A program made the position numbers and the translations under genes. A stretch of 34,674 bases of DNA from Allomyces macrogynus ATCC 38327 (lineage: Eukaryota; Blastocladiomycota; Blastocladiomycetes; Blastocladiales; Blastocladiaceae). Location: NCBI GenBank assembly GCA_000151295.1, contig GG745345.1, positions 660,746 through 695,419 on the forward strand, in the 5' to 3' direction. The notes below the pieces were generated by a model. The model was not told where the DNA came from, ran no database searches, and saw nothing but the letters and a program-made list of their open reading frames with translations. Shown piece after piece: positions 1-10,073 of this stretch (the first letter of the stretch is position 1; each line of letters begins with the position of its first letter).

Positions 1-1354
1 CAGAGACTTGCGCGGGGATTGGGGGCGCGCAGAGCGCCATGAGCCGCGCTTGGGACACGGACGTTTCGGTCACGTAGATGTACCGCGCGAGGTCCGGGTA
101 GTGGAAGAAGGCGAGCGGGATCGCGAGCCAGGCTACGAAGCTGATGCACGTCACGACAGTCTTGATCGCGAGGAAGACCGGGTGCCGGTGGAATGCGCGG
201 GCGCCGCAGCACGCTGACACGGTCATGCGGCCGAGGACAATGAGCAACAGGTGCGTGCCGTTGCGCGCAAGCGAGACGGCTGAAATGGCGAGTTTCAGGG
301 CCATGATCGTGTTATTGTCGTTGGGTCCGAGGTTTGCGAGCACAATCACGGTCATGAGCGAGTCGCGGAAGAGTAGGTTGATGAGCGCGTGCAGCTTGGT
401 ACGGGTAATCTCGGGCGACGCCATGTCGGCCCAGTCGCGACGCGCGACGGCGAGCATGGCTGCGTACGGGTACTGGTTGTGCTCGGCGAGGCCATCGACG
501 AGCGTGCTGAACTGCGTGTGCACGGAAATGGCGGCCAGGACCGTGGCCAAAAAGGCCAGGTAGAACATGGTCTGCGCAAACGGGACCCCGCCATGGAAAA
601 TGGTGACGAGCGCGTAGCAGCCGACGTTGTAGGACGCGAGGTATACGAGACTCAGCAGCATGTCCGACACGTCGAGAAACAGATAGAACAGGTAGAGCCC
701 GACGTAGTAGTTGTTGCGGTGCGACTCGGCACGCCACGACGCAAAAAACGACGTCCAGAAGTCGCGCCACGACTCGGGCGGCGGGCCTGGCGGTGGGACC
801 GAGCTGGACAACGACCCGATGAGCCCCTTGGTAGACCCAAACTCGGTCGTGCCACGGTTGCTCGCAACAGCGTCGTCGCTCATGGCACTCGACTTGGTCA
901 CGGCCGCCAAAGGCCGCGGCGCACCCGAAGCGACTTTCCCGTCGCTCGCGGCACGACCTGAAGTCGCGAGAGTGCGTGGAGACTGGTCCGTAAGATCAAC
1001 GTCGGAAAACACGGCCGTACTCCGCGACTGGTGGTGCGCAGCAGGCCCATGAGCCGTGGGCGACTGCGACGCGCTCCCCGTCGCGTTCATGAAACCAGCG
1101 GGAACGAGCGGGAGGGGCTCGATACTGCGCAACGACGACACGTGTGGGAGATTTGGTGCGGGGAGGGCCGACGCGCTCAGCGGCGCTCGGTCCACGGCAG
1201 CAGCTTGCGCAGGCGGCGGCAACGGGGACGGCTGGAGCGGGGCGGCGAGCGGGGGTACAACAACGTTCCCGGCATGGTCGACTGGTAAAGGATCGCCGTT
1301 TGGTTGCACGCCGTTGCTTGGCGGCGGATTGGCAGCAGGGTCGTTGGTGATCAT
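1..1354 (-). CDS. Polytopic membrane protein, 3' end beyond the window
   Basis: An uninterrupted minus-strand frame runs from an ATG at 1354 to the left edge, giving 451 residues with no stop. The first ~200 residues are rich in Pro, Ser and Ala and look disordered. From about residue 213 the sequence turns hydrophobic: Asn-Tyr-Tyr-Val-Gly-Leu-Tyr-Leu-Phe-Tyr opens the first of roughly six membrane segments, which continue to the edge, with a short charged loop near residue 290. The start is chosen because it is the first in-frame ATG and the frame is then fully open. I do not recognise the family; a transporter- or receptor-like membrane protein with a long cytosolic N-terminal tail is all that can be said. 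The true C-terminus, and any intron near the edge, cannot be seen. Confidence 0.7.
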   Translation of the reverse strand, partial: MITNDPAANPPPSNGVQPNGDPLPVDHAGNVVVPPLAAPLQPSPLPPPAQAAAVDRAPLSASALPAPNLPHVSSLRSIEPLPLVPAGFMNATGSASQSPTAHGPAAHHQSRSTAVFSDVDLTDQSPRTLATSGRAASDGKVASGAPRPLAAVTKSSAMSDDAVASNRGTTEFGSTKGLIGSLSSSVPPPGPPPESWRDFWTSFFASWRAESHRNNYYVGLYLFYLFLDVSDMLLSLVYLASYNVGCYALVTIFHGGVPFAQTMFYLAFLATVLAAISVHTQFSTLVDGLAEHNQYPYAAMLAVARRDWADMASPEITRTKLHALINLLFRDSLMTVIVLANLGPNDNNTIMALKLAISAVSLARNGTHLLLIVLGRMTVSACCGARAFHRHPVFLAIKTVVTCISFVAWLAIPLAFFHYPDLARYIYVTETSVSQARLMALCAPPIPAQVS

Positions 1355-2234
1355 GGTTGACGCGACTTTGGGCTCTTGGGAGAAACGACCGCTTCGTTCC
1401 GACACTTGACCGCTCACTTGAGATCAGTGCGACGCGGGAGAAATGGCTTGATGGTCGTTTCGTTTGCGATGCAATGAGTTGCGTCTGGCGACTCGTGGTG
1501 GAGATAGAGGGCCTGGATTTAATCAAGGCAGTTGGCCGTCGCCGAGAGAGTGCACAAAGCAGAGCTCTGCACGCAGCTGCACAGCTCCAAGAAACAAGAA
1601 TACTTTCAAGATCGTCTTGGTTTTTTCATGGTGGAGGCCGCCGGTGGGTCGATGAGATAAATAGCTCAGCAATTCGACGTCCAATAAACGGTCTCAATTT
1701 TTACCGAAACAACACGCTCTCCTAAATCCTCAGCTTGGCGGCGATTGCGGTGACGCCCTGTGGGGACAGGCCGTCACGATCTTCAAGCACGATAAAGAGA
1801 AGAAACAGAGAAGAACTCACCGTTCAAGGCTTCAAACTGTCCATGATTGTGAGTCAGTTCCCTCTCGCCCTGTCACATCTCTCGTTGCTGGTGACCGTTT
1901 CCGTCCAGTGTCCGGCGTCGACAGATGCATGAGATGGGGACTGCGGCGGGAAGAATGGAAAGGCGCGCTTAGAAAGCTTCAAATAACTCGAAGCAAACAA
2001 GGAGCGACAATCTAAAGGCAAAATGTTACAGGTGCGAAGACTCGATACAAATGAATCACGAATGTGCTGTTGGCTGGCGTACCTTTGCAGACCCGACCGC
2101 CATTGCTGGAGGGTCATTTCGGCGACCATTTCCCATTCTGACATCCTGCTCTGCGGACTTATCACCTTCCAGGTGATCAGGAGCCGAGCAAAGTCATCCA
2201 TGGCCCACCCAGCACCAATCCATTCTTCAACGCT
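1355..2234. other. Intergenic region, no supported gene
   Basis: This 880-bp stretch lies between the 5' end of the membrane-protein gene and the 3' end of the F-box/LRR-like gene. It is less GC-rich than the genes. A minus-strand frame at 1854-2201 starts with Met-Asp-Asp-Phe-Ala-Arg-Leu-Leu but matches nothing I know, and a GTGATAAG donor-like site follows its twelfth codon. I see no clear gene. It probably holds the upstream region of the left gene and the 3' UTR of the right one. Confidence 0.4.
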
Positions 2235-4259
2235 TTACATTTGATTACATTCGACCCGCGGCGGCCCCGATTCGTCCGCTTCGTCCCCATCCCCACCGTC
2301 CACCATATACTGCAGCTCTCTCGCCTCGTCTTCCGTGAAACATGCGTCCTGCACCGCATCGTACATGAGCCGCTCGCGCCGGATCCGATCAAGATGTCGG
2401 CGCCCGAGGGACCACACAACCGACCAGTCGCGATGGTCGTTTTCGGCAGGCACGCGCCATGGCTCGTGGCCCAAGGGTATCGATGGCGGTGGCGCGGGCC
2501 GAGGCGACTGGCGCTGGAGCATGGGCGGGCCGCCGATATGGTACCGCACACGCGGCCGTTTGCGGTTCTGCAGCTTGCGGAAATGCAGTGCGACGAGCGT
2601 CGGTGGGTCCTGCGCGCGCACGAGCCGAATTGCAGCGGCCATTTTGGCACCGTGGTCCCAGTCGAGCGACAGGATCAAACCCGACGGCAGTGTCACTTGG
2701 TCGCTGGTCTCGACCGGGGTAGTGAGTGGTGCTGGTGTTACGGGATCAGAGTGTGGTGGCAAAGTCGGAGCGCGTCGCCGCGCCGATCTCGGACTGCTCC
2801 GCGCAGGCGGGTCAGGTCCCGGCTTGACGGCTGCCCACTGCAATTGCGGCCGACCAATCAACGCTTGAATCGCGCTCCACGGCAGCCGAAAATCGGCCAG
2901 GTTGACGTGCGTGAGCTGCAAAGGAAGTGTCTGCACCCACGAAATCGGATTGCGCGGCGGCGTGCCGTGCGCTCGAAGCGTCAAAGCACGCCGAGCGTCT
3001 GGGGATCCTGGTTGAATGATCTTGATAAGCTCGTCAGCACTGAGCGACAAGTGCGACACGTCGAGTAGGCGCACATGGTGCCGAGCAGTCTGCAAGAATG
3101 GAACAATGGCGTTGCTGTCGACGACACATGAGTCGATGACGAGCGTCTCGAGCAGCGATTGATTGGGTAACGGGGGAAACAGCGCGTCGCGCAGAACGCT
3201 GAGCACGCTGGGCCGCAATATTGACTGATGCAAGCACAATGATCGCAAACGGAGCAGCGTCGGGGCCAGCTCGGTCAAACACTTCTCAGTTGGCGACATG
3301 GTGTCGATCGTCAATTCGGATAACTCCGGGAGTTGGTTGATTTGGTGCGCCCACGACCCCAGCTCGAGCTCGCTTGGCGAGACTTGGAGCTGCGAAAGCG
3401 CCAATGCGCGGATGGGGCGACCGGCAAGGCAATCGAGAAACGAGCTGACGCCTTGCGAAATGAGCTCCACTGGCCGACGCTCTTGGTCTGCACGAGTGGC
3501 ACCGCCTGCAATGTCGGCTGCCGGGAGAGGCTGGCGTGGCGTAATCGACTTGGCGCGTCGCCACGTCGGCGGGAGGTAGAGCGAGATACTTTCGAGCCGT
3601 GGCAACAAAATTTGAGGGTGTTCTGCGCCAACACCATAAGCGCGATCAGTCTGCGCTGATGTGAGAGCGGAACAAATCCAATGGGACCATTGCGTCGGGT
3701 ACGCTGGGACTTCGAGATGGCGGAGCTGCCCGAGGCGCGTCAACGTGGCAAAGAGCCCATCGGCAGCTTCAGACATGGTGCGAGGGAGAGTAGACTGGTC
3801 CATGAATGGCGAGACAGCAATCACTTCACGTTCGGGCGCAGCAACGGACAGGGACAGCACAGACGCAGCAATATGCGGCAGCGACAAAAAGATGCGTCGA
3901 GATGGACGCTGGTCGAATTTGACCAGCCCGGCACCGTCCTTGAATGATGCGAGGAAATCATGCGACTTGCTTGACGGGATCACAGCAAACCCGCGGTTGA
4001 GCAAGTCACGATTGAACACCAGAGCGCGGCAAGTCGAGCGCAAGTTGAGAGCGTCGATTTTCGAAATGAGCAGCGGCGCGAGGACATCGGACACAACTTG
4101 GATAACAGTCACGGGTGCTGGAGGGCGCATTGCGACTCTTTGGTCGTCATTTTCGAGGGACAGAACACCAAGTCGAGCAGGTAATGGTCCATCGTCATTG
4201 TCGTCCTTGCCGACAGCTCGGTGGTGATGCTCACGCTTGGAAGCCTCTTGCTGATCCAT
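2235..4259 (-). CDS. F-box/LRR-like protein
   Basis: A single 674-residue open frame without introns. The start at 4259 (Met-Asp-Gln-Gln-Glu-Ala-Ser) is preferred over an ATG 28 codons upstream because the extra leader is low-quality sequence. Residues ~50-90 (Val-Leu-Ala-Pro-Leu-Leu-Ile-Ser-Lys-Ile and Leu-Arg-Ser-Thr-Cys-Arg-Ala-Leu) resemble a degenerate F-box. The middle carries irregular leucine-rich repeats such as LPELSELTID, LRLRSLCLHQS, LLETLVIDSC and VRLLDVSHLSLS. The C-terminal third is Pro/Arg-rich and then acidic. F-box/LRR proteins usually select substrates for SCF ubiquitin ligases; whether this one binds Skp1 is not evident. Fragments of apparently similar proteins occur at 17862-18415, 21564-22034 and 23867-24190, suggesting a dispersed family in this genome. 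Confidence 0.72.
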   Translation of the reverse strand: MDQQEASKREHHHRAVGKDDNDDGPLPARLGVLSLENDDQRVAMRPPAPVTVIQVVSDVLAPLLISKIDALNLRSTCRALVFNRDLLNRGFAVIPSSKSHDFLASFKDGAGLVKFDQRPSRRIFLSLPHIAASVLSLSVAAPEREVIAVSPFMDQSTLPRTMSEAADGLFATLTRLGQLRHLEVPAYPTQWSHWICSALTSAQTDRAYGVGAEHPQILLPRLESISLYLPPTWRRAKSITPRQPLPAADIAGGATRADQERRPVELISQGVSSFLDCLAGRPIRALALSQLQVSPSELELGSWAHQINQLPELSELTIDTMSPTEKCLTELAPTLLRLRSLCLHQSILRPSVLSVLRDALFPPLPNQSLLETLVIDSCVVDSNAIVPFLQTARHHVRLLDVSHLSLSADELIKIIQPGSPDARRALTLRAHGTPPRNPISWVQTLPLQLTHVNLADFRLPWSAIQALIGRPQLQWAAVKPGPDPPARSSPRSARRRAPTLPPHSDPVTPAPLTTPVETSDQVTLPSGLILSLDWDHGAKMAAAIRLVRAQDPPTLVALHFRKLQNRKRPRVRYHIGGPPMLQRQSPRPAPPPSIPLGHEPWRVPAENDHRDWSVVWSLGRRHLDRIRRERLMYDAVQDACFTEDEARELQYMVDGGDGDEADESGPPRVECNQM

Positions 4260-5015
4260 TACGGCTCGTCTGACGCAATATGTGCTCTTTCTTGTGCACA
4301 ATATCGTCGGGTTGGTGTGCAACAGCGTCGTTGTGCTTGGCAAGCAGCAAAAGCAGTATTGCCTAGGGGTGCATCACGCCTATTTGACTCACTCTCTTCG
4401 GCATTTTCTTTGTCAGTTTCATCTTTCTCGCTTCCCCGCCTTGTTGTTCGTGATCTTCCGCTGTCTGCATTTTGTTGCAGAAATCAAACCAACCACCGAC
4501 TCTCCGAATCTGGCCAAGAGCGCCAAAACCGAGCGGCGCAACCTGGCGCATACTTCTCCACCCGGGCAGACCTTGGCACAGGTTCATCATTGCGTCAGAT
4601 TGTATCCAACTTCAAACCCATCTACTGCAAAGGCACGACCAGTTTAGGGCGGCTGCAGGTCTGCGCTGCTCGGGCAAGCCATGGAATGTACGAGAACAGA
4701 GCTTGACAAGAGGGAAGAGAGGGAGCGAGAGCGAGGAAATGAACCATATTGAACCAATTTTCAACATGGGTGACACAATGGATATCAGAATGTTGCCAAC
4801 TTGTGGCAACGACTTTTGCCTGCGAACCATGCCGCTGCAACAAGCAGTCGGAGTGCGCCGCCCGATTCGAAACACGCTCCAAAAGAACCCTGCAGGGAAC
4901 CAACCACCTTGCACACACTGTGCCAACTGCCACCAGTGCTGCTCAAACAGCTGACATTTTCACACCAAACCCAGGCCGTATGACCTGATCACCGTGGTTC
5001 CATGCTTGTTCTTCC
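4260..5015. other. Intergenic region, lower GC
   Basis: This 756-bp stretch separates the F-box/LRR-like gene from the transposon relic. It is CT-rich near 4380-4440 and noticeably lower in GC than the coding regions. Short frames overlap on both strands but none shows a recognisable domain or a convincing splice pattern. It probably includes the promoter of the gene at 2235-4259. Confidence 0.4.
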
Positions 5016-5367
5016 GCCTGCAATAAACAATAGGCATTGCGCGCTACTTCCAGAAAAAAATCCCTAGTTTTCTAGCCCACTAGGGGCCAAGAAATGGCAG
5101 TGGCGATGTTGTGGCCAGAGTGTCCTGGACTGCTATTGCAAATGTAGAAGCACGGTCAATGCGCGGCATCAATAAGAATCGATTGCACTTTGTTTGGCCT
5201 GAATCGGAGGTGATTTGAAGGCGTTGATAGATTTGGAGTGAGCAGTTGGTCAGCCTTGATCTCAATGGTGTAAGTGACATGGCAGCACCACTTTCTGGAC
5301 AACCACGATCACTTGCAATCACCCAACAACGCTCTCAATACACACCCCAACCTGCCGCAATTTCTCC
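5016..5367 (+). repeat. Left arm of transposon inverted repeat
   Basis: This arm is the reverse complement of 6400-6751. Only a few differences are seen, at position 5030 and close to the inner end. Each arm contains the same 80-codon open frame, starting Met-Ile-Ala-Ser-Asp-Arg, which arises from the repeat and has no recognisable function. Confidence 0.85.
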
Positions 5368-5522
5368 AGTCTTTCTAGAAGCTCGTTTTGGCCAAGTTTT
5401 GACACACAAGGCAGTGTAGTCTTTCCAACAGTGATCACAATGGCCCTGAAATCTGGGTGTGCCCATTGTGCCATTGCACAGCATGAGGGATTGGGATATC
5501 AATTCACCTCCATTCCACATCG

Positions 5523-6344
5523 CACACTGTCTTTGAGCCTGACGCTCTTGTCGCGCAGTTGCTCAATGTCAATGATGGTGGTGTCAATGTGCCCAAGATG
5601 TGCATGACCACATGGTGCGACAGTGATGGGGTCAAGCATGTGCAGTTGCTCCAGTGGGCTGACAGGGTGCAGAAGGGCATGCACACCATTTTGTTTGAAC
5701 GTGGCCAACCTGTGGAAAGCAAGGTCGGGTGGTGCATCTTGTGCAATGGGTCTGCAAAAAAGGACCTGGACCAGTACTTGCGCACCAATTGCTGCCTGCT
5801 ACACATTCTCGAGCTACAGCCCGATTATATGGGGCAAAAGAGCGAGATTGAGGAGCTGCTTGAAGCACAGGGGCAATATGTAATGTTCCTGCCAAAGTTC
5901 CATCCAGAACTCAATCATACATCATTTCTCTTGGTCTTCACATCAGGTTTATTACTTGCAATTGACATGGCCATGCAACAATCACTCATTCCTAGCCATC
6001 AAGCGCTTCTGCAGCACTGCAAAACAGTTTGCGCATGAGCATTGCAAGTACTCATACAGTGCATTGGTCAAGACAGTCCCACGCGCACTTGCGAGCGTTT
6101 TGGTCAGTGAGATTCGAAACTACTTCTGCAAGACAAAGTAGTACAAGTCCATTTACAGGATCCTCTCAGGTGCTGTGCTTGCTGATTTTGTTGCCTGGCA
6201 ATATGCGTCACACCAACGGCTCACAGAAATCAACTTGGCCAAGCTGCTCGTGAAGCTGAAAGCAAAGCCGAATCTGTCGGCATTGAATAAGGCCATGTGT
6301 GTGGAGTTGTGGCAGGTGTTGGCTGAGCATGATGCTGATCCATG
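5523..6344 (+). pseudogene. Degenerate DDE-superfamily transposase
   Basis: The first open part (5523-6038) carries Trp-Cys-Ile-Leu-Cys, then a Cys-Cys-Leu-Leu run, LQPDYMGQKSEIEELLEAQG and FLPKFHPELN. These correspond to the block found in fungal DDE endonuclease transposases, where the family normally reads LPKFHCELN followed by an Ile-Glu and an aromatic-Trp motif. Here the frame diverges right after PELN, so the expected catalytic Glu is lost. Homology resumes in another frame (5956-6138) with HEHCKYSYSALVKTVPRALA, and an in-frame TAG at 6139-6141 interrupts it before a further open stretch to 6344. The copy therefore has at least one frameshift and one nonsense codon. The N-terminal part of the usual protein is missing or unrecognisable, having been replaced by the left arm. 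Confidence 0.7.
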
Positions 6345-6399
6345 AGTGCAATTCGTGGGAATGCACAAGAATGTATACTTGTTGTCAACACCATTTTTC

Positions 6400-6751
6400 T
6401 GAGAGATTGCGGCAGGTCGGGGTGTGTATTGAGAGCGTTGTTGGGTGATTGCAAGTGATCGTGGTTGTCCAGAAAGTGGTGCTGCCATGTCACTTACACC
6501 ATTGAGATCAAGGCTGACCAACTGCTCACTCCAAATCTATCAACGCCTTCAAATCACCTCCGATTCAGGCCAAACAAAGTGCAATCGATTCTTATTGATG
6601 CCGCGCATTGACCGTGCTTCTACATTTGCAATAGCAGTCCAGGACACTCTGGCCACAACATCGCCACTGCCATTTCTTGGCCCCTAGTGGGCTAGAAAAC
6701 TAGGGATTTTTTTCTGGAAGTAGCGCGCAATGCCTACTGTTTATTGCAGGC
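6400..6751 (-). repeat. Right arm of transposon inverted repeat
   Basis: This is the inverted partner of 5016-5367. The match begins just inside TTTCTGAGAGATTGCGGC and continues to GTTTATTGCAGGC at the outer edge, including a shared run of seven T/A bases (TTTTTTT on this strand). Confidence 0.85.
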
Positions 6752-7432
6752 AGTAAAAATATCAGCGGTGGAGTGGGTGAGGAGTGGTGTGTAAATAACC
6801 AATCCAGAAGGTTCATTGTGGCCTGCACCTAACTTGATGCCCAACTGCTCAGATTCCCGCCAAACAGAAAAAGGCCCAACAACACTCCACATCTTGAACG
6901 ACACCTGCAACAGCGACGCCTGCACAAGGAACTCGCTCTCAACCATGATGGCATGCAAGTCCACTTAGCCATTGTGACCACTGCACCCAATATTGCCACC
7001 ACCACCCCCACTGTTGCACATGCCATCATGCTCATTGTCATTGACGCCACGCGCAACTGCAGCCCCTGGGTAATCAATGAGAAACAGGAGCGATTGGTGA
7101 TCTTTCACTCACACCCAGACCAATGGGCAGAGAGCACAACCTTAGTAGTTACACACCAGAAAATCAAGCAGGGTGTCCTGCAACTCAAATGTACATGCAC
7201 CCTCATTAAGCTGAGCTTGAACCTTGTAAAACTGGCAGCCATTGTAGGTCCAGAGCCTCTTTACCTGCTTCACATTCAATGCACACACCTTAGCAATTGA
7301 CCAAGGGTCTTAAGAGCTCAACAAATAATGTCAGAACCATGGCCTCATGCTCAGTTTTGGTGAACCCAAGTTATTAGGGAAGGGAACCTTGTTGACACCA
7401 GCAGCTTCCAGGGCACACACAAGCACTTGTTC

Positions 7433-7774
7433 TCATGATCCTGGGTGTAGAATCAAGAGATTCACAGCAAACATGTGCTTCTGCTCATGCTTATCAACTC
7501 TGTCCTTCAAGAGCGCCTTGTAGTTCTTGACAATGTGGTTGTTCTTGCAGTGTGCCACTTGAACTTGTTGGCAAATGGCAGCAGCAAGCAAGTTGCCATT
7601 GACAGTCTGCATCTTGTCAACCTGCTCCTTGTTTGTTGTGACTGTCACCAGCAAGTTGGCCATGGCTGTGCCCTGCTTGGTGATGGCCTTGCCCTGCTTG
7701 GTGATGGCCTTAACCTGCTCATTGATGGCCTTCTTGATGTCCAAGAGCTCTTGCTTGAGCATGAGCTTGAGCAT
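7433..7774 (-). CDS. Hypothetical coiled-coil peptide in low-GC region
   Basis: This 113-residue open frame has heptad-like, Lys/Gln/Ala/Ile-rich sequence. It includes a three-fold 7-residue repeat (Lys-Ala-Ile-x-Lys-Gln-Gly type), which reflects the 21-bp DNA repeat beneath it. The start at 7774 is not an ATG in a recognised context, and no domain is recognisable. Upstream, the CAG-rich minus-strand region at 7910-7964 could encode Leu- or Gln-rich sequence of the same relic. Coiled coils like this occur in accessory proteins of fungal transposons, but that link is inference, and the frame may simply be non-coding. Confidence 0.25.
   Translation of the reverse strand: MLKLMLKQELLDIKKAINEQVKAITKQGKAITKQGTAMANLLVTVTTNKEQVDKMQTVNGNLLAAAICQQVQVAHCKNNHIVKNYKALLKDRVDKHEQKHMFAVNLLILHPGS
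7671..7733. repeat. Tandem 21-bp repeat, 3 copies
   Basis: The unit CCCTGCTTGGTGATGGCCTT plus one base occurs at 7671-7691 and 7692-7712. A third, diverged copy sits at 7713-7733. The period is a multiple of three, so the minus-strand frame keeps a 7-residue repeat. Confidence 0.85.
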
Positions 7775-7909
7775 TCAGGATTGGCATGTGCAGTGTGACC
7801 TAGAGACAGGAACACAAACAAGTTGGTCAGTACACATCATGGAAAGCAAATAAACAACTTGAGCAATGATCCAAACCATTTGCTTCATGGCTATCACCTG
7901 CAAGTGCTT

Positions 7910-7964
7910 GAGCAGCAGCAGCAGCATCTGGAAGAAGTTGAGCAACAGCAGCAGCAGCAGCAGA
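7910..7964. repeat. Interrupted CAG trinucleotide repeat
   Basis: Two runs of AGC/CAG units (about 4 and 7 units) are separated by CATCTGGAAGAAGTTGAGCAA. This is a simple-sequence tract within the low-GC region. Confidence 0.85.
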
Positions 7965-8409
7965 TCAGAGAGGTGAAAAGCTGCACTGGAATCCCAAATT
8001 GAAAGAGCAAACCTGGATCTTGGTCTTCCTCAGTACACTGATGCTTGGTGGGGCGTGGGCCCAGAACATTGGTGTCATGCTCCCATACTAGACAAAGGTC
8101 ATGATGTTGGACCAAGTTGACATTTGGCAGAACAAGCGCCAGCAAACATACGGCCAGTTGAAGAAGACTAGTTTGGCGCACGTGGTGGTGGTGGTGGTGG
8201 CGGCAGTGGAGGCGACACAGATGAAGGTAATGCTGCCCGAGTTGCGTGCTTTGCGTGGAACTGTCCAGGCCCACTCACGAAGGTGGATGAAGTGGGGAGA
8301 CGTGGATACACGTGGCTACGTCTCAAACCGCCTTGGAACTGTTGCGAACAGAAACGAGATGGGACCAGGGAAAGGAACTGATTTGGATTCTCGTCGGGCC
8401 ACCACAGCC

Positions 8410-9715
8410 TCAAATCAACAAATGCCGCCCTTCTGCCGGCTGCGCGTCCGACTCGCTCGGGTCGCTCGAGACACTGAACACGGGCGATTTCGGCGGCGGG
8501 ATGTGCAGTGCGACTCCCGGGTCGGCCTCATGCAGGACTCCCGGCCTATGAGCGCATCCATCACCCCCCATGAGTCTCGGGACCCGTACGAGTCGTAAAG
8601 CCGCAGTGGGAACGTACCGGAACAAATCGTCAACAGACGGACGTCCCAACGCATTCCGCGGCCCGTCCATGTCGAGCGTTCCCGCAAACCCGCCGGGCAT
8701 GGTGGATGCGGGTGCGCCATTGGTCGGCACGCTCGCGTACCGCGGGAGCGCCGTAGCCGGGTCGTGTGGTACGTAGGCGGGAGCTGCCACAAACGTGCGC
8801 GCGAGCCAGGTGTCCGAGGTTTCGATGCGGTCGGCAAGCGAGGTGGGGAATTGCATGCGGTCGAGCCAGCCCTTGGCGTCTAGATTGCAAAGTCGAGGTC
8901 AGGCATGGCGTGCGAGCGGGGATCGACGTGGTGGATTTAGACGTACAGAGCAGACCCGCGAGAATGCCAGCCAAGTGCGTCGAGAGCGAGGCCATCGGGA
9001 ACAACACTTGGATCACGACGAGCAGCGCCCACGGGTACGCGAACCCAGGGACTTCGACGAGACCGAAAATACTACATCCACAGAAGAAAGCCCGTGTTCG
9101 CGGGGATCGTCATCAGCACATCACCACCAAGACCCGCCGTAACGCAAATCGCAGACGCACCTGTGCCGCACGTCGCCGTGCTGGACCGAGTAGGCCGTGA
9201 TGAACGCAAACAGCACGCCCGACGCGCCGACCGAGCACTCGGGCCCGAGGAACCGCATGACGACCCAGTAAAGCGCCGTCTGAATCGCGGCCGTGACGAG
9301 CGGGAGGACGACGATCGCGAGGTGCGCGTGCGCAAATGTGCCCGACTTCTTTTCGAAATGCGCAAACAGCGACGCGACCGCGACCGAATTGAAGAGAATG
9401 TGGAGCCAGCCGCCATGCATGAGCGGCGCGGCCAAGGCTCGGAAAACTATCGACCAGCAGGCAGGTCCCGGTGAGGAACCCATCGTTCAGAGTACTGGTC
9501 GCGTAAGGATCGCGCGTACACCACTCGATAACGTTCAGGCGCGACGGGTCGAGGCACGTGTCGAGTCGCGCGGTCTGCGCGCCGGCAATGAGCGAGATAA
9601 AGAAGACGAGCCAGACGGTGGCGAGGTAGGCGCGCGTCGTGAGCGGGATGGCCGCGACCCACGCTGCCAGCAGGCCGCGCGCCTCGTTGGGCGAGGAAAT
9701 GGGTAAGCCGCGCAT
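8410..9715 (-). CDS. Rhomboid family intramembrane protease, Rbd2-like, 4 exons
   Basis: Predicted exons are 9715-9496, 9446-9161, 9071-8947 and 8879-8410, which keep one frame throughout and give 366 residues. Introns are 49, 89 and 67 nt; the last has a strong GTACGT donor. The catalytic signature GASG (in CSVGASGVLFAF) sits in exon 2, after the loop motif PLMHGGWLHILFNS. The catalytic His lies in exon 3 within SLSTHLAGILAGLL. About six membrane segments are expected, in the ER or Golgi. The C-terminal tail (GWLDRMQFPTS, then Pro/Ala-rich) is soluble, as in fungal Rbd2-type rhomboids. The first intron (GTACTC...GATAG) is short and is the least certain junction. The start ATG at 9715 opens a short N-terminal tail before the first membrane segment. 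The gene is divergent from the YjbQ-like gene at 10074. Confidence 0.82.
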
Positions 9716-10073
9716 CGTCGTGGTCGTCACGAGCTGGCTTTGCTTGCAGTGCCGTCGACGGTTGTAGCGCGGGCGGTCGTGTTTTGCGCGGCGAGTTGTT
9801 TGCTTGCTGCTGCTGCTGGTCGCTGTTGTGCTCGCTGTGCTCGGCAGGATCTAACGCGAAAACGTCGTCAACGGAGCGTCGGTCGGCTGGGACTGGTGGA
9901 CCGACGACCCAACCAGCCAACACTGCATCATCGCGCGTTGCGGTGGATTTCCACGTGCAGTAATGGAACGCTTCCAAAATGACATCTAGCTGGTCCAAAC
10001 CACCCCCTCGGCCAAGGCCGACCACAAACCGATTCGCGACGTTGACAACGACGACCACGATTGAGCTGCTGCA
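9716..10073. promoter_or_regulatory. Divergent intergenic region, probable bidirectional promoter
   Basis: The 358 bp separate the start codons of the rhomboid gene (minus) and the YjbQ-like gene (plus). A CTGCTGCTGCTG run lies near 9807-9818. I see no TATA box. A shared promoter is inferred only from the head-to-head layout. Confidence 0.4.

Larger units (their letters stand above)
5016..6751. mobile_element. DNA transposon relic with ~350-bp terminal inverted repeats
   Basis: Two near-identical arms in inverted orientation (5016-5367 and 6400-6751) enclose about 1.03 kb that encodes a broken DDE-type transposase on the plus strand. The outer ends begin GCCTGCAATAAACA on each side, and pairing stops abruptly at both ends (position sum about 11767). 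Base composition is lower in GC than the neighbouring genes, which fits a foreign origin. No target-site duplication is evident immediately outside the arms, so the true ends may differ slightly or the flanks may have changed. Arms this long are unusual for Tc1/mariner-like elements. Because the arms are nearly identical while the transposase is degraded, gene conversion or recent non-autonomous mobilisation is plausible. Confidence 0.75.
6752..8409. other. Low-GC repeat-rich debris, possible second transposon relic
   Basis: No ordinary gene is evident. On the plus strand an open frame from about 6845 to 7300 contains FPPNRKRPNNTPHLERHLQQ and later a run of hydrophobic and Thr-rich sequence; I do not recognise it. 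On the minus strand 7433-7774 encodes a coiled-coil-like peptide. Base composition resembles the adjacent transposon more than the flanking genes, so old mobile-element sequence is a reasonable inference. The last ~250 bp become GC-rich again and probably belong to the 3' flank of the rhomboid gene. Confidence 0.4.

Noticed and set aside
7661..7735. Possible CRISPR-like or regulatory array
   Set aside because: It is only three directly adjacent 21-bp units without spacers, in a eukaryotic context; a simple tandem repeat explains it.
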